The position numbers and the translations under genes were made by a program. A DNA stretch of 64,000 nt from NCBI RefSeq assembly GCF_018555685.1, contig NZ_JAFLWW010000001.1, positions 744,001 to 808,000 of the forward strand, given 5' to 3'. The DNA is from Aminobacter anthyllidis (GTDB taxonomy: Bacteria; Pseudomonadota; Alphaproteobacteria; Rhizobiales; Rhizobiaceae). Of the stretch, positions 26,905-36,645 are shown in pieces. Numbering within the stretch: position 1 is the stretch's first letter; each line of letters starts with the position of its first letter. The notes below the pieces were generated by a model. It was given only the letters and a program-made list of their open reading frames with translations, was not told the origin of the DNA and ran no database searches.

Positions 26905-28152
26905 ATGGAAAGCGCAGCCACCATCCTGCACGCCGACCTCGACGCCTTCTACGCGTCGGTCGAACAATTGCTCGACCCCAGCCTGTTGGGCAAGCCCATC
27001 GCCGTCGGTGGCGGGGTGGTGCTCGCTGCGTCCTATGAGGCCAAGGCTTTCGGCGTCCACGGCGGCATGCCGGGTCGCCGCGCCCGCGAGCTGTGCCCCG
27101 GGCTCATCTTCGTCGGCGGCAACTTCAGGGAATACCAGCGCCTCGGCGACGCAGCGATCGCGGTGCTCGGCGATTTCACGCCGCTGGTCGAGCGCATCTC
27201 CATCGACGAGGCTTTTGCCGACGTCGCCGGCTGCACCCATCTCTTCGGCTCGCCAGAGGAGATCGCCCGGAAGATCAGGCACAGGGTGCGCGCCGAGCTC
27301 GGCCTGCCGATCTCGGTCGGCGTCGCACGCACCAAGCATCTCGCCAAGATCGCCTCGCAGGTCGCCAAGCCCGACGGACTCGTCGTGGTCACCGAGGGAA
27401 CCGAACTCGCCTTCCTGCACGAACTGCCCGTGGGTCTGATGTGGGGCGTCGGCCCGGCCACCGAAACGCGTCTCGGTGATGCCGGCATCACCACCATCGG
27501 CCAATTGGCCAATGCCAACCGGCATGTGCTCGAACGCCTGCTCGGCCCGGCCGCCGGCGAAAAGCTGGCAGCACTTGCCTGGAACCGCGACCCGCGCCGT
27601 CTCCAGCCGCATCGCCGCGCCCATTCGGCCGGCGCGCAGTCGGCACTGGGCACGAAGCCCGCACGGCCCGATATCTACGTGCCGGCGCTGCGCCACCTCG
27701 CCGACCGTGTCGCCTCGCGCCTCCGTGCCAAGTCGCGTCCTGGCCGCACGATCACCGCCCGCGTCCGCTTCTCCGACATGCGCGCCGTGACGCGGTCGAT
27801 CACGCTCGACGCGCCGATTTCGGCCACCTCAATGATTGCAGAGGTCGCCGAGGAGCTGGTGCGCGGCGCGCTCGCCCATTACCCTGCTGAACGCAGCATC
27901 TCGCTGCTGGCGATCTCTGTTTCGCATCTCGAGGAACATTCGGGCCTGCAGCTCGAGCTGCCGCTTGATCTCGTCGACGAACGACATCGGCCCGGCACGC
28001 ACAAGGGCCAGGCGCGCTGGGGCGCCGACCGTGCCATGGATGCCATCCGCGAGCGTTTCGGCTGGGAGGCGGTCGGCTATGCTTCTGTCGCACTCGGGCG
28101 CGCCGGCTCGGTGCCCGACGCGTTCCGCGAGCTGGCCGAAAAGGAACTGTGA
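26905..28152 (+). CDS. dinB: DNA polymerase IV (Y family)
   Basis: 415-residue error-prone translesion polymerase. Catalytic carboxylates lie in HADLDAFYASVEQ at the start and in RISIDEAFADVAG. Further family blocks are ASYEAKAFGV and GVARTKHLAKIASQ, and a little-finger domain follows. The ATG at 26905 gives the standard Pol IV start (MESAATILHADLDAF). A LexA box lies just upstream, so damage induction is expected. The C-terminal end (FRELAEKEL) lacks a clear beta-clamp motif in the last residues. It is convergent with tgt, 2 bp apart. Confidence 0.95.
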   Translation: MESAATILHADLDAFYASVEQLLDPSLLGKPIAVGGGVVLAASYEAKAFGVHGGMPGRRARELCPGLIFVGGNFREYQRLGDAAIAVLGDFTPLVERISIDEAFADVAGCTHLFGSPEEIARKIRHRVRAELGLPISVGVARTKHLAKIASQVAKPDGLVVVTEGTELAFLHELPVGLMWGVGPATETRLGDAGITTIGQLANANRHVLERLLGPAAGEKLAALAWNRDPRRLQPHRRAHSAGAQSALGTKPARPDIYVPALRHLADRVASRLRAKSRPGRTITARVRFSDMRAVTRSITLDAPISATSMIAEVAEELVRGALAHYPAERSISLLAISVSHLEEHSGLQLELPLDLVDERHRPGTHKGQARWGADRAMDAIRERFGWEAVGYASVALGRAGSVPDAFRELAEKEL

Positions 28153-28154
28153 GG

Positions 28155-29291
28155 TCAGCCCTGGTGCAGCGGAATGTCGCCGCGTGCCCAGCCTTCGCTG
28201 ATCTCGGCGCTCCGGTCGACGAACCGGCCGGCCTCGATCGAGGCGCGGATCTCGCTCATCAGCTGCTGGTAGTAGGACAGGTTGTTCCAGGTCAGCAGCA
28301 TCGCGCCGAGCGACTCGCCCGACTTGATCAGGTGGTGGAGATAGGCGCGGCTGTAGTCGCGCGCCGCCGGGCAATCGCTCTCTTCGTCCAGCGGACGCGG
28401 ATCGTCGGCGTGACGGGCGTTGCGCAGGTTCACCTTGCCGCGGCGGGTGTAGGCAAGGCCGTGGCGGCCGGCGCGCGTCGGCATCACGCAGTCGAACATG
28501 TCGATGCCGCGCGCCACCGACTTGATGATGTCGTCGGGCGTGCCGACCCCCATCAGGTAGCGCGGCTTTTCCTCGGGCAGCTCCGGACAGGTGATGTCGA
28601 GCATGTCGAGCATCACCTCCTGGGGCTCGCCGACGGCAAGGCCGCCAACCGCGTACCCCTTGAGGTCGAGCGCCTTCAGCGCCTGCGCCGAGCGCACGCG
28701 CATGTCAGGGATGTCGCCGCCCTGGACGATGCCGAACATCGCCTTGCCCGGCTGGTCGCCGAAGGCAACCTTGCAGCGCTCGGCCCAGCGCAGCGACAGC
28801 TCCATGGCACGCTGGATTTCCTTGGGCGTCGCCGGTAGTGCCGTGCATTCGTCGAGCTGCATCTGGATATCGGAATCGAGCAGGCCCTGGATCTCGATCG
28901 AGCGCTCCGGCGACATCTCGTAGGCAGCGCCGTCGATATGCGAGCGGAAGGTCACGCCCTTTTCGCTGAGCTTGCGCAGCTTCGAAAGCGACATCACCTG
29001 GAAACCGCCTGAGTCGGTCAGGATCGGATGCGGCCAGCGCGCGAATTCATGCAGGCCACCAAGCCGTGCCACGCGTTCGGCGCCCGGACGCAGCATCAGG
29101 TGATAGGTGTTGCCCAGGATGATGTCGGCGCCAACGCCGCGCACCTGGTCCATGTACATCGCCTTGACAGTGCCGCCGGTGCCAACCGGCATGAAGGCCG
29201 GCGTGCGGATGGTCCCGCGCGGCATGGTGATCTCGCCGCGCCGCGCCTTGCCGTCGCTGGCAAGGACGTTGAACTTGAATTCTTCGCTCAT
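28155..29291 (-). CDS. tgt: tRNA-guanine transglycosylase
   Basis: Swaps guanine-34 of GUN-anticodon tRNAs for preQ1 in queuosine synthesis. It has 378 residues. Family blocks are [29 protein letters not shown] with the general-base Asp, and [13 protein letters not shown]. The usual C-terminal zinc site CxCxxC...H is not intact: the segment reads [20 protein letters not shown], keeping one cysteine and the histidine. The rest looks fully conserved. Its ATG overlaps the queA stop by 4 bp, so the two are translationally coupled. Confidence 0.95.
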   Translation of the reverse strand: MSEEFKFNVLASDGKARRGEITMPRGTIRTPAFMPVGTGGTVKAMYMDQVRGVGADIILGNTYHLMLRPGAERVARLGGLHEFARWPHPILTDSGGFQVMSLSKLRKLSEKGVTFRSHIDGAAYEMSPERSIEIQGLLDSDIQMQLDECTALPATPKEIQRAMELSLRWAERCKVAFGDQPGKAMFGIVQGGDIPDMRVRSAQALKALDLKGYAVGGLAVGEPQEVMLDMLDITCPELPEEKPRYLMGVGTPDDIIKSVARGIDMFDCVMPTRAGRHGLAYTRRGKVNLRNARHADDPRPLDEESDCPAARDYSRAYLHHLIKSGESLGAMLLTWNNLSYYQQLMSEIRASIEAGRFVDRSAEISEGWARGDIPLHQG

Positions 29292-30364
29292 CGGTCGTTC
29301 CTGAACAGCAGGCTGGCGTCGCCATAGGAATAGAAGCGGTAGCCGCTGGAAATGGCGTGCGCATAGACGTCGTGCATGCGTTCCAGCCCGGCAAAGGCCG
29401 AAACCAGCATGAACAGCGTCGAGCGCGGCAGGTGGAAATTGGTCATCAGCGCGTCGACGAACTTGAAACGGTAGCCGGGCGTGATGAAGATGTCGGTCGG
29501 GCCCGACCAGGCGGCCAAGGTGCCGTCGGCGCGCGCGGCACTTTCCATCAGGCGCAGTGACGTCGTGCCGACGGCGACGACCTTGTTGCCGCGCGCTCGC
29601 GCCGCATTCAGCGCGGCTGCCGTCTCGGCCGAAACGTAGCCGATCTCCGAGTGCATCTTGTGCTCGGCGGTGTCGTCGGCCTTGACGGGCAAAAAGGTGC
29701 CGGCGCCGACATGCAGCGTCACGAATTGCTTCTCTACGCCACGAGCTTCCAGCGCCGCAAACAGCTCCGGCGTGAAATGTAGGCCGGCGGTAGGGGCAGC
29801 GACCGCGCCCTCTTCCCGGGCATAGACCGTCTGGTAGTCCTTGCGGTCGCGCTCGTCGTCGGCGCGCTTGGACGCGATATAGGGCGGCAGTGGAATGTGG
29901 CCGACGGCATGCAGCGCCTCGTCCAGCGCCGGACCTGCAAGGTCGAAGGCCAACAACGCCTCGCCGCCCTCGCCTTTTTCCAACACGGTCGCGTCGAGCT
30001 GGCCGAGCATGCAGGCCTCGGCTTCGTGGCCGAACTGGATGCGATCACCGACGGCAACCCGCTTGGCGGGGCGCATGAAGGCAAGCCAGCGGTCAGGCGC
30101 GGTGCGCATGTGCAGCGTCGCATCGACATGCGCCACCGCCTCGCCGCGCACGCGCCGGCCCTTGAGCTGCGCCGGGATGACACGCGTATCGTTGAGCACC
30201 AGCACATCGCCAGGGTTCAGCAGCGACGGCAGGTCGCCGACGCTCATGTCGGCAAGCGCTTCACCGGGCCGCACCACCAGCATGCGCGCGGAATCGCGCG
30301 GTTCGGCCGGGCGCAGCGCGATCCGTTCCTCGGGCAGTTCGAAATCGAAAAGGTCTACACGCAT
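29288..30364 (-). CDS. queA: S-adenosylmethionine:tRNA ribosyltransferase-isomerase
   Basis: Converts preQ1-34 in tRNA to epoxyqueuosine using the ribosyl moiety of SAM, the step after Tgt. It has 358 residues from [17 protein letters not shown]. Conserved blocks are [23 protein letters not shown]-like [29 protein letters not shown] and YGDASLLF at the end. It overlaps the upstream membrane-protein gene by one base and tgt by 4 bp. Confidence 0.96.
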   Translation of the reverse strand: MRVDLFDFELPEERIALRPAEPRDSARMLVVRPGEALADMSVGDLPSLLNPGDVLVLNDTRVIPAQLKGRRVRGEAVAHVDATLHMRTAPDRWLAFMRPAKRVAVGDRIQFGHEAEACMLGQLDATVLEKGEGGEALLAFDLAGPALDEALHAVGHIPLPPYIASKRADDERDRKDYQTVYAREEGAVAAPTAGLHFTPELFAALEARGVEKQFVTLHVGAGTFLPVKADDTAEHKMHSEIGYVSAETAAALNAARARGNKVVAVGTTSLRLMESAARADGTLAAWSGPTDIFITPGYRFKFVDALMTNFHLPRSTLFMLVSAFAGLERMHDVYAHAISSGYRFYSYGDASLLFRNDR

Positions 30365-30813
30365 CAGTAGATACGGATCATCATCGCGCCGGCGAGCAGC
30401 AGCAAGGCGCCAACGATGCGGCCCATGGAGAGTTCGCGCACCGCAACGCCGAGATAGCCGGCACGGTCGAGCAGCATGCCGGCGAGCAGCTGGCCCGCGA
30501 CAAGGAACGCCATCAGCGCCGCCGTGCCGATGCGCGGCGTCAAAAGCACAGCGCTGACGACATAGACCGAGCCGAGTGCCCCGCCAGTCACGAACAGCCA
30601 GGGCGCGGGCGCCCGCCAGTCGATGACAAGGCCTTGCGAGCGCGTGGTCAGGAAAGTGACGACGCCGAGCACGATGGCGCCGGCAAGAAACGAAATCGCA
30701 GCCGCCGCGACGGGCACGCCGAGCCCGCGCGCCAGCTGCGCATTCACAGGTGCCTGAATGGCGATGAAGGCGCCCGCCAGAACGCCGAGAAGCGACCAGA
30801 GAACGCCGGACAT
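30364..30813 (-). CDS. Small DMT-type transporter (DUF606/YdcZ family)
   Basis: 149 residues with five hydrophobic helices ([74 protein letters not shown] and [13 protein letters not shown]). These match half of an EamA transporter, so it probably works as a dimer. The substrate is unknown. It sits between the cyclophilin gene (7 bp) and queA (1-bp overlap), hence within the same operon. Confidence 0.85.
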   Translation of the reverse strand: MSGVLWSLLGVLAGAFIAIQAPVNAQLARGLGVPVAAAAISFLAGAIVLGVVTFLTTRSQGLVIDWRAPAPWLFVTGGALGSVYVVSAVLLTPRIGTAALMAFLVAGQLLAGMLLDRAGYLGVAVRELSMGRIVGALLLLAGAMMIRIY

Positions 30814-30820
30814 CTGCCTG

Positions 30821-31336
30821 TTATTCCGCGACGTCGGCCGCGACCTTCAGCGACACGATCTTGTCGGGATCCTGCACCGGCTCGCCGCGCTTGATCTTGT
30901 CGACATTGTCCATGCCTTCGATGACCTGGCCCCACACCGTGTACTGGCGGTTGAGGAAGCCGGCGTCTTCGAAGCAGATGAAGAACTGCGAGTTGGCCGA
31001 GTTCGGGTTCTGCGAACGGGCCATCGAGCAGGTGCCGCGAGCGTGGTTCATGTTGGAGAACTCAGCCTTGAGGTCCGGCTTGTCCGAACCGCCCATGCCC
31101 GCGCGCGACGGATTGAAGTCCTTGCCGCCCGACTTGCCGAACTTGACGTCGCCGGTCTGGGCCATGAAGCCTTCGATGACGCGGTGGAACACAACGCCGT
31201 CATAGGCGCCTTCGCGCGCCAGCTCCTTGATGCGGCCGACATGGCCGGGCGCCAGGTCAGGCAACAGTTCGATGACCACTTTGCCCTTGGTCGTTTCCAT
31301 GATCAGCGCGTTCTCGCGATCCTTGATCTCGGCCAT
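30821..31336 (-). CDS. Cytoplasmic peptidyl-prolyl cis-trans isomerase (cyclophilin)
   Basis: 171 residues without a signal peptide. The cyclophilin active-site strands are present: VVFHRVIEGFMAQTGDV with the catalytic-loop Arg and Gln, then GTCSMARSQNPNSANSQFFI and the tryptophan-bearing YTVWGQVIEGMD. It accelerates proline isomerisation during folding. A second, exported cyclophilin lies 27 bp upstream and shares most of these blocks, so the pair looks like a duplication with different destinations. Confidence 0.95.
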   Translation of the reverse strand: MAEIKDRENALIMETTKGKVVIELLPDLAPGHVGRIKELAREGAYDGVVFHRVIEGFMAQTGDVKFGKSGGKDFNPSRAGMGGSDKPDLKAEFSNMNHARGTCSMARSQNPNSANSQFFICFEDAGFLNRQYTVWGQVIEGMDNVDKIKRGEPVQDPDKIVSLKVAADVAE

Positions 31337-31363
31337 GATGAAATTCCTTCTTTTCGTTTTGGA

Positions 31364-31951
31364 TTACTTGGCGTCCGCGGCGATGCGGACCTTGATCATG
31401 CGGTCGGGATCGCTGACGGTCCCGTTGTCGGCCGCGTCACCCTTCTTGATGGCGTCGACAAGTTCCATGCCGCTCTCGACGTCGCCGACGATGGTGTACT
31501 GTCCGTCGAGCGAGGACGCGGTGTCGAACATGATGAAGAACTGCGAATTCGCCGAATTCGGATCCTGCGAACGCGCCATGCCGACGACACCGCGCTTGAA
31601 GTTCTCGTTGGAGAACTCGGCCTGGATGTCGGGCAGCTTCGAACCGCCCATGCCGGCGCGGGCAGCGTTGTAGCCGTCCTTCATGTCGCCGAACTCGACG
31701 TCGCCGGTCTGGGCCATGAAGCCGCCGATGACGCGGTGAAACGCGACATTGTCATAAGCGCCTTCGCGCACCAGCGTCTTGATCTGGGCGACGTGCTTGG
31801 GCGCGAGGTCGGGTCGCAACGCCACCGTCACGTCGCCGCCCTTCAGCGTGATGATCATCGTGTTGTCTGGTTCTGCGGCAATGGCGGCAGTCGAACCGGC
31901 CATCAAACCGGCGAGGACAACGAAGGACGAGGCAAGCTTCCTGAGCTGCAT
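31364..31951 (-). CDS. Periplasmic peptidyl-prolyl cis-trans isomerase (cyclophilin)
   Basis: 195 residues. The signal peptide is residues 1-26 (FVVLAGLMAGSTAAIAA, cleavage before EPDN). The cyclophilin core has VAFHRVIGGFMAQTGDVEFG and GMARSQDPNSANSQFFIMF. The position of the usual active-site tryptophan reads YTIVGDVESGMELV, that is Val in place of Trp, so cyclosporin-type ligands should bind poorly. The ATG at 31951 follows GGAG at 9 bp; a TTG six bases earlier is a weaker option. coaD lies 17 bp upstream. Confidence 0.93.
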   Translation of the reverse strand: MQLRKLASSFVVLAGLMAGSTAAIAAEPDNTMIITLKGGDVTVALRPDLAPKHVAQIKTLVREGAYDNVAFHRVIGGFMAQTGDVEFGDMKDGYNAARAGMGGSKLPDIQAEFSNENFKRGVVGMARSQDPNSANSQFFIMFDTASSLDGQYTIVGDVESGMELVDAIKKGDAADNGTVSDPDRMIKVRIAADAK

Positions 31952-31968
31952 TATCAAATACTCCGGGA

Positions 31969-32469
31969 TTATTTCGCGAATTTGGCCTTGAGCGCGCCAA
32001 CGACCGCCGCCGGCACGAACGGGCGGATGTCGCCGCCCATCGAGGCTATCTGGCGGACAAGTGTGGCGGTAATTGTGCGAACCGACGGGCTCGCGGGCAG
32101 GAAAACCGTCTGCAGTTCCGGCGCCATGGTCTCGTTCATGCCGGCCATCTGCATTTCATAGTCGAGGTCGGTGCCGTCGCGCAGGCCGCGGATCATGATC
32201 GAAGCGCCTTCCTTGCGCGCGGCGTCGATCACCAGCCCGTCGAAGGCCACGACCTTGATGCGGCCGCCATCGGCGCCGAACTCCGACTTCGTTGCTTCCT
32301 CGATCAGCACCACGCGCTCCTCGAAGGAAAACAGCGGCTTCTTGCCGGGGTGGATGCCGATTGCCGCATAGACGACGTCGGCCACCGCCAGCGACGCCTT
32401 GAGCACGTCGAGATGGCCGTTGGTCAGTGGGTCGAACGACCCGGCGTAGATGGCGATGCGATCAGTCAT
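31969..32469 (-). CDS. coaD: Phosphopantetheine adenylyltransferase
   Basis: Fourth enzyme of CoA synthesis, forming dephospho-CoA. It has 166 residues with the nucleotidyltransferase motif TNGHLDV in [15 protein letters not shown], and later [15 protein letters not shown] and the ISSTLVR-like [18 protein letters not shown]. It is first in the co-oriented series coaD, two cyclophilins, DMT, queA, tgt, whose close spacing suggests one transcript. Confidence 0.96.
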   Translation of the reverse strand: MTDRIAIYAGSFDPLTNGHLDVLKASLAVADVVYAAIGIHPGKKPLFSFEERVVLIEEATKSEFGADGGRIKVVAFDGLVIDAARKEGASIMIRGLRDGTDLDYEMQMAGMNETMAPELQTVFLPASPSVRTITATLVRQIASMGGDIRPFVPAAVVGALKAKFAK

Positions 32470-32675
32470 GGGCTGCTTCTAGAACATCGGCGCCAAAGGT
32501 GGAAGCGCACTTTTGCCGCCAACTTGGCCCGGAACAGGCCGGAAATTGGTTACGAGATGAATGCGGAATGAACGGCAATCTCAGGATCAGTTCAAGCGGA
32601 TGTGAATAGATAGTCGCTATAACAGATGAAACCAAACGGCATCTCGTCCGTTGTTTCCAGCAGGAGAACAGCGCC

Positions 32676-32828
32676 ATGATGATCTACATGCTCGCAGCAG
32701 CCATGACCCTGGCCATGCTTGTCGCCACAGCCTTCAGCCTTCATCAGGAGGCCCATCGCGTTCGCACCAAGGTGCAGACGGCGCGTGTGCAGCTTCCGGG
32801 CTGGCGCAATCCGCGCAGCCACCGCTGA
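32676..32828 (+). CDS. 50-residue membrane-anchored small protein
   Basis: The ATG follows AGGAGA at 7 bp spacing and opens a 50-codon frame ending TGA. Residues 2-21 form one hydrophobic segment (MIYMLAAAMTLAMLVATAF), and the rest is basic (RVRTKVQTARVQLPGWRNPR). A strong terminator follows 24 bp later. This gene-like layout lies in an otherwise empty gap of about 470 bp on the strand opposite coaD and gyrA. I know no family for it. Confidence 0.6.
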   Translation: MMIYMLAAAMTLAMLVATAFSLHQEAHRVRTKVQTARVQLPGWRNPRSHR

Positions 32829-32851
32829 ACAGTTTCTGCCCCTCCAGGCAA

Positions 32852-32882
32852 AAGCGGCGCCTCGGCGCCGCTTCTTTCTTTC
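32852..32882 (+). terminator. Intrinsic terminator after the 50-residue gene
   Basis: AAGCGGCGCC pairs with GGCGCCGCTT across a 2-nt centre, followed by CTTTCTTT. It could also stop gyrA readthrough from the other side less efficiently. Confidence 0.75.
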
Positions 32883-32938
32883 CTTAAGTTCCTTGACCTA
32901 ATGCCTTGAACAGCAAAGCTGTTTGAGACCCGACGAGA

Positions 32939-35728
32939 TCAGCTCTCGGCCGCCGGAGCCTCGCCGCCAGAAGCTTCGCCATCCGATGCCTCGTCGCCAT
33001 CATCCTCACCCTGCGGCTCGGAAATCCGCTCGACCGAAACCACCTTCTCGCCATCGGCGGTGTTGAAGATGGTCACGCCCTTGGTGGCGCGGCTGGCCGT
33101 ACGGATGCCGTCGACCGGCACACGGATCACCTGGCCGCCGTCGGAGACGAGCATGATCTGGTCGTCATTGCCGACCGGGAACGTCGCCACCAGCTTGCCG
33201 ATCTCAGCCACTTTCGACACGTCGGTAGCGCGGATGCCCTTGCCGCCACGGTTGGTCAGGCGGAAATCATAGGACGAAGAACGCTTGCCATAGCCATACT
33301 CCGTGACCGTCAGCACGAATTGTTCGTGCTCGGCCAGAAGCTGATAACGCTCATCGGAGATGTCGGTTTCCTCGCCAACCTCTTCGTTGGTCAGCGCGAT
33401 GTCCTCGTCGTCGCCGGCCGCGACACCCGCAGCCAGTCGCCGTTCGGCAACCGAACGCTTGAGGTAAGCCGCGCGCTCGGCCGGGCTTGCCTCGACATGC
33501 TCGATGACGGCCATCGAAATGACGCGGTCGCCCTCGCCCATGCTGATGCCGCGCACGCCGACCGAGTTGCGGCTCTGGAACACGCGCACGTCGTCGACCC
33601 GGAAGCGGATGCACTGGCCGGAATCGGCGGTCAGCAACACGTCGTCATTGTCGGTGCAGGTTTCGACGCCGAGGATCTCGTCGCCTTCTTCCTCCAGCTT
33701 CATGGCGATCTTGCCGTTGCGGTTGACCTGGACGAACTCGCTGAGCTTGTTGCGGCGAACGGTGCCGCGCGTGGTTGCGAACATCACGTCGAGCTCGGCC
33801 CAGCTTGCCTCGTCCTCCGGCAGCGGCATGATCGTTGTGATGCGTTCGCCCTGTTGCAGCGGCAACAGGTTGATCAACGCCTTGCCGCGCGACTGCGGAT
33901 TGCCGATCGGCAGGCGCCAGACCTTTTCCTTGTAGACGATGCCGCGCGAGGAGAAGAACAGCACCGGCGTATGCGTGTTGACCACGAACAGCCGCGTGAC
34001 GAAATCCTCGTCCTTCGTCGACATGCCCGAGCGGCCCTTGCCGCCACGGCGCTGCGCCCGGTAGAGCGACAGCGGCACGCGCTTGATGTAGCCGGAATGG
34101 CTGACGGTAACGACCATGTCCTCGCGCGGGATAAGGTCCTCGTCTTCCATGTCGGCGCCGCCGTCGGTGATCTCGGTCCGGCGCGGCACGCCGAACTCGT
34201 CACGCACGGCGACCAGCTCGTCCTTGACGATCTGCTGGATGCGCGCCCGCGACGACAGAATGTCGAGATAATCGGTGATCTCGGCGCCGATCTTGTTGAG
34301 CTCGTCGGCGATTTCGTCGCGGCCAAGCGCCGTCAGGCGCTGCAGGCGCAGTTCGAGAATGGCGCGCGCCTGCTCTTCCGACAGATTGTAGGTGCCGTCA
34401 TCGTTGATGCGGTGGCGCGGATCTTCGATCAGCTGAATCAGCGCCGAGACATCGGACGCCGGCCAGCGCCGCGTCATCAACTGCTCGCGCGCCGTCTGCG
34501 GATCTGGCGCGGTGCGGATGAGCTTGATGACTTCGTCGATATTGGCAACGGCAATCGCCAGGCCGACCAGGACATGCGCGCGGTCACGCACCTTCCTGAG
34601 CAGGAATTTTGTCCGCCGGCTGATCACGTCTTCGCGGAAGGCAACGAACGCCTTCAGCATGTCGAGCAGCGTCAGCACTTCCGGCTTGCCGCCGTTGAGC
34701 GCCACCATGTTGGCGCCGAACGAGGTCTGCAGCGGCGTGAAGCGGTAGAGCTGGTTGAGGATCACCTCGGCATTGGCATCGCGCTTGAGCTCGATGACGA
34801 CGCGGTAGCCCTGGCGGTCGGACTCGTCGCGGATATCGGAGATGCCTTCGATGCGCTTGTCGCGCACCAGTTCGGCCATCTTTTCGATCATCGACGCCTT
34901 GTTCACCTGGAAGGGAACTTCGGTGATGACGATTGCTTCGCGGTCGCCGCGGCTTTGCTCGATGTTGACCCTGCCGCGCATGATGACCGAGCCACGCCCG
35001 GTCGAATACGCATTGTAGATGCCCGAGCGTCCGAGGATCAGGCCGCCGGTCGGGAAATCCGGACCGGGAATGATCTCCATCAGGTCGGGCAGGTCAATCG
35101 CCGGGTTTTCCATGACGGCAATGGTGCCGTTGCAGATCTCGACCAGGTTGTGCGGCGGAATGTTGGTCGCCATGCCGACGGCGATGCCGCCGGCGCCATT
35201 GACCAGCAATGCCGGGAAGCGCGCCGGCAGAACGCGCGGCTCCTGGCCCGACGCGTCATATGTGTCCTGGAAATCGACGGTATCCTTGTCGATGTCCTCG
35301 AGCAGCTCGTGCGCCACCTTGGTCAGGCGCGCTTCGGTGTAGCGCATCGCTGCGGGCGGATCGCCGTCGATCGAGCCGAAATTGCCCTGGCCGTCGATCA
35401 GCGGCACGCTCATCGACCAGTCCTGTGCCATGCGCACAAGGGCGTCATAGATCGAGGCGTCGCCGTGCGGGTGATATTTACCCATCACGTCGGCGACGGG
35501 GCGCGCCGACTTCACATATTTGCGGTTCCAGTGGTAGCCGCTCTCATGCGAGGCAAAAAGGATGCGGCGATGCACCGGCTTCATGCCGTCGCGCACGTCG
35601 GGCAGCGCGCGGCTCACGATCACGCTCATCGCGTAATCGAGATAGGAGCGCTGCATCTCCTCGATGATGGAAATCGGCTCGATGCCGGAGGGACCGTCAG
35701 GTCCGCGCGGTGATTTCTGGTCGGTCAA
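32939..35728 (-). CDS. gyrA: DNA gyrase subunit A
   Basis: Breakage-reunion subunit of gyrase, 929 residues. The catalytic tyrosine is Tyr130 in [11 protein letters not shown]. The quinolone region reads [10 protein letters not shown], so the position equivalent to E. coli Ser83 is Ala91. The C-terminal beta-pinwheel has the GyrA-box-like segment [10 protein letters not shown], and an acidic tail closes the protein. The start is TTG: an in-frame TGA lies three codons upstream and the next ATG is at residue 25. A five-codon frame (ATG CGT GAT CAG AGT TGA) ends on that TTG, which could couple initiation. Confidence 0.95.
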   Translation of the reverse strand: MTDQKSPRGPDGPSGIEPISIIEEMQRSYLDYAMSVIVSRALPDVRDGMKPVHRRILFASHESGYHWNRKYVKSARPVADVMGKYHPHGDASIYDALVRMAQDWSMSVPLIDGQGNFGSIDGDPPAAMRYTEARLTKVAHELLEDIDKDTVDFQDTYDASGQEPRVLPARFPALLVNGAGGIAVGMATNIPPHNLVEICNGTIAVMENPAIDLPDLMEIIPGPDFPTGGLILGRSGIYNAYSTGRGSVIMRGRVNIEQSRGDREAIVITEVPFQVNKASMIEKMAELVRDKRIEGISDIRDESDRQGYRVVIELKRDANAEVILNQLYRFTPLQTSFGANMVALNGGKPEVLTLLDMLKAFVAFREDVISRRTKFLLRKVRDRAHVLVGLAIAVANIDEVIKLIRTAPDPQTAREQLMTRRWPASDVSALIQLIEDPRHRINDDGTYNLSEEQARAILELRLQRLTALGRDEIADELNKIGAEITDYLDILSSRARIQQIVKDELVAVRDEFGVPRRTEITDGGADMEDEDLIPREDMVVTVSHSGYIKRVPLSLYRAQRRGGKGRSGMSTKDEDFVTRLFVVNTHTPVLFFSSRGIVYKEKVWRLPIGNPQSRGKALINLLPLQQGERITTIMPLPEDEASWAELDVMFATTRGTVRRNKLSEFVQVNRNGKIAMKLEEEGDEILGVETCTDNDDVLLTADSGQCIRFRVDDVRVFQSRNSVGVRGISMGEGDRVISMAVIEHVEASPAERAAYLKRSVAERRLAAGVAAGDDEDIALTNEEVGEETDISDERYQLLAEHEQFVLTVTEYGYGKRSSSYDFRLTNRGGKGIRATDVSKVAEIGKLVATFPVGNDDQIMLVSDGGQVIRVPVDGIRTASRATKGVTIFNTADGEKVVSVERISEPQGEDDGDEASDGEASGGEAPAAES

Positions 35729-35762
35729 CTCTGATCACGCATGTTGGGAATCATTTGCCTCT

Positions 35763-35790
35763 TATATAGGAACGACCTGCAATTGACCAA
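35763..35790 (-). promoter_or_regulatory. Possible sigma-70 promoter of gyrA
   Basis: On the minus strand TTGGTC and TATATA lie 16 bp apart, with the -10 element 34 bp before the gyrA start. Only the match to general consensus supports it. Confidence 0.35.
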
Positions 35791-35979
35791 TTCTGGCCGC
35801 GCTTTTCCAACGCTGATTTTTCGCTAGATATCAAGAGGATAGGCGCCACCTCCTGATCCGCGACAGTCTGTCCGGCGGCTGTGCCGCCCTTTGCGCGCGC
35901 ATGACGCGGCAATCATGCGCAAGGGCTCTGGCGTTGCGGCCCGCCTCGGGTTAGCCTGCATCCGCCGGGGAGACATCGG

Positions 35980-36609
35980 ATGCCGTTTTTCGACAGTGTT
36001 TTCAATGCCTTCGTCACCATCCTCGTGACCATCGACCCGCCCGGCCTGGCGCCGCTGTTTCTCGCCGTCACCCGCGGCATGAACCGCGAGCAGCGCCTGC
36101 AGGTGTCGATGCGCGCCAGCATCATCGCCTTCATCGTGCTTGCCGTCTTCGCGGTTGCGGGCGCGGCCATCCTCACCGTCTTCGGCATCACCTTGCCGGC
36201 CTTCCGCGTCGCCGGCGGTTTCTTGCTGTTCTTCATCGCCTTCGAGATGGTTTTCGAAAAGCGCCAGGACCGCAAGGAGAAGATCTCCGACGTCGCGATC
36301 ACCCGCGACCACATCCACAACATCGCCGCCTTCCCGCTCGCCATTCCCCTGATCGCCGGCCCCGGCGCCATCTCGGCCACCGTGCTTTTGTCAGGCTCGT
36401 TCCAGGGCTGGGCCGGCCAGGCAGCCCTTGTGCTGATCATCCTGGCGTGTCTTGCCCTGACCTATCTGGTGTTCATCCTTGCCGAGCGCATCGACCAGTT
36501 CCTTGGCCAGACCGGCCGTTCGATCCTCACCCGCCTGCTCGGCGTCATCCTCGCAGCCCTTGCCGTCCAGTTCGTCGCCGACGGCATTAAGGCGCTGATG
36601 GCGATGTAA
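35980..36609 (+). CDS. MarC family integral membrane protein
   Basis: 209 residues with six hydrophobic helices. The opening FFDSVFNAFVTILVTIDPPGLAPLFLAVT carries the conserved TIDPPG-like motif. The second repeat half has AFPLAIPLIAGPGAISATVLL. Once thought linked to antibiotic resistance, the family has no established substrate. The initiation codon is the ATG after GGGGAGACATCGG. The 250 bp between gyrA and this gene hold no other frame I can support. Confidence 0.9.
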   Translation: MPFFDSVFNAFVTILVTIDPPGLAPLFLAVTRGMNREQRLQVSMRASIIAFIVLAVFAVAGAAILTVFGITLPAFRVAGGFLLFFIAFEMVFEKRQDRKEKISDVAITRDHIHNIAAFPLAIPLIAGPGAISATVLLSGSFQGWAGQAALVLIILACLALTYLVFILAERIDQFLGQTGRSILTRLLGVILAALAVQFVADGIKALMAM

Positions 36610-36645
36610 GGCGCGGCGGCTCATGAAGCCGCCCTGCCCCCGCAA

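Noticed and set aside
26761-27696. A 300-codon N-terminal extension of the threonine dehydratase
   Set aside because: It lies antisense to dinB, contains no domain, and the ATG at 26760 has AGGAG at proper spacing.
33320-35713. A 797-codon open frame antisense to gyrA
   Set aside because: GyrA on the minus strand is certain, and the opposite frame has no domain or ribosome site.
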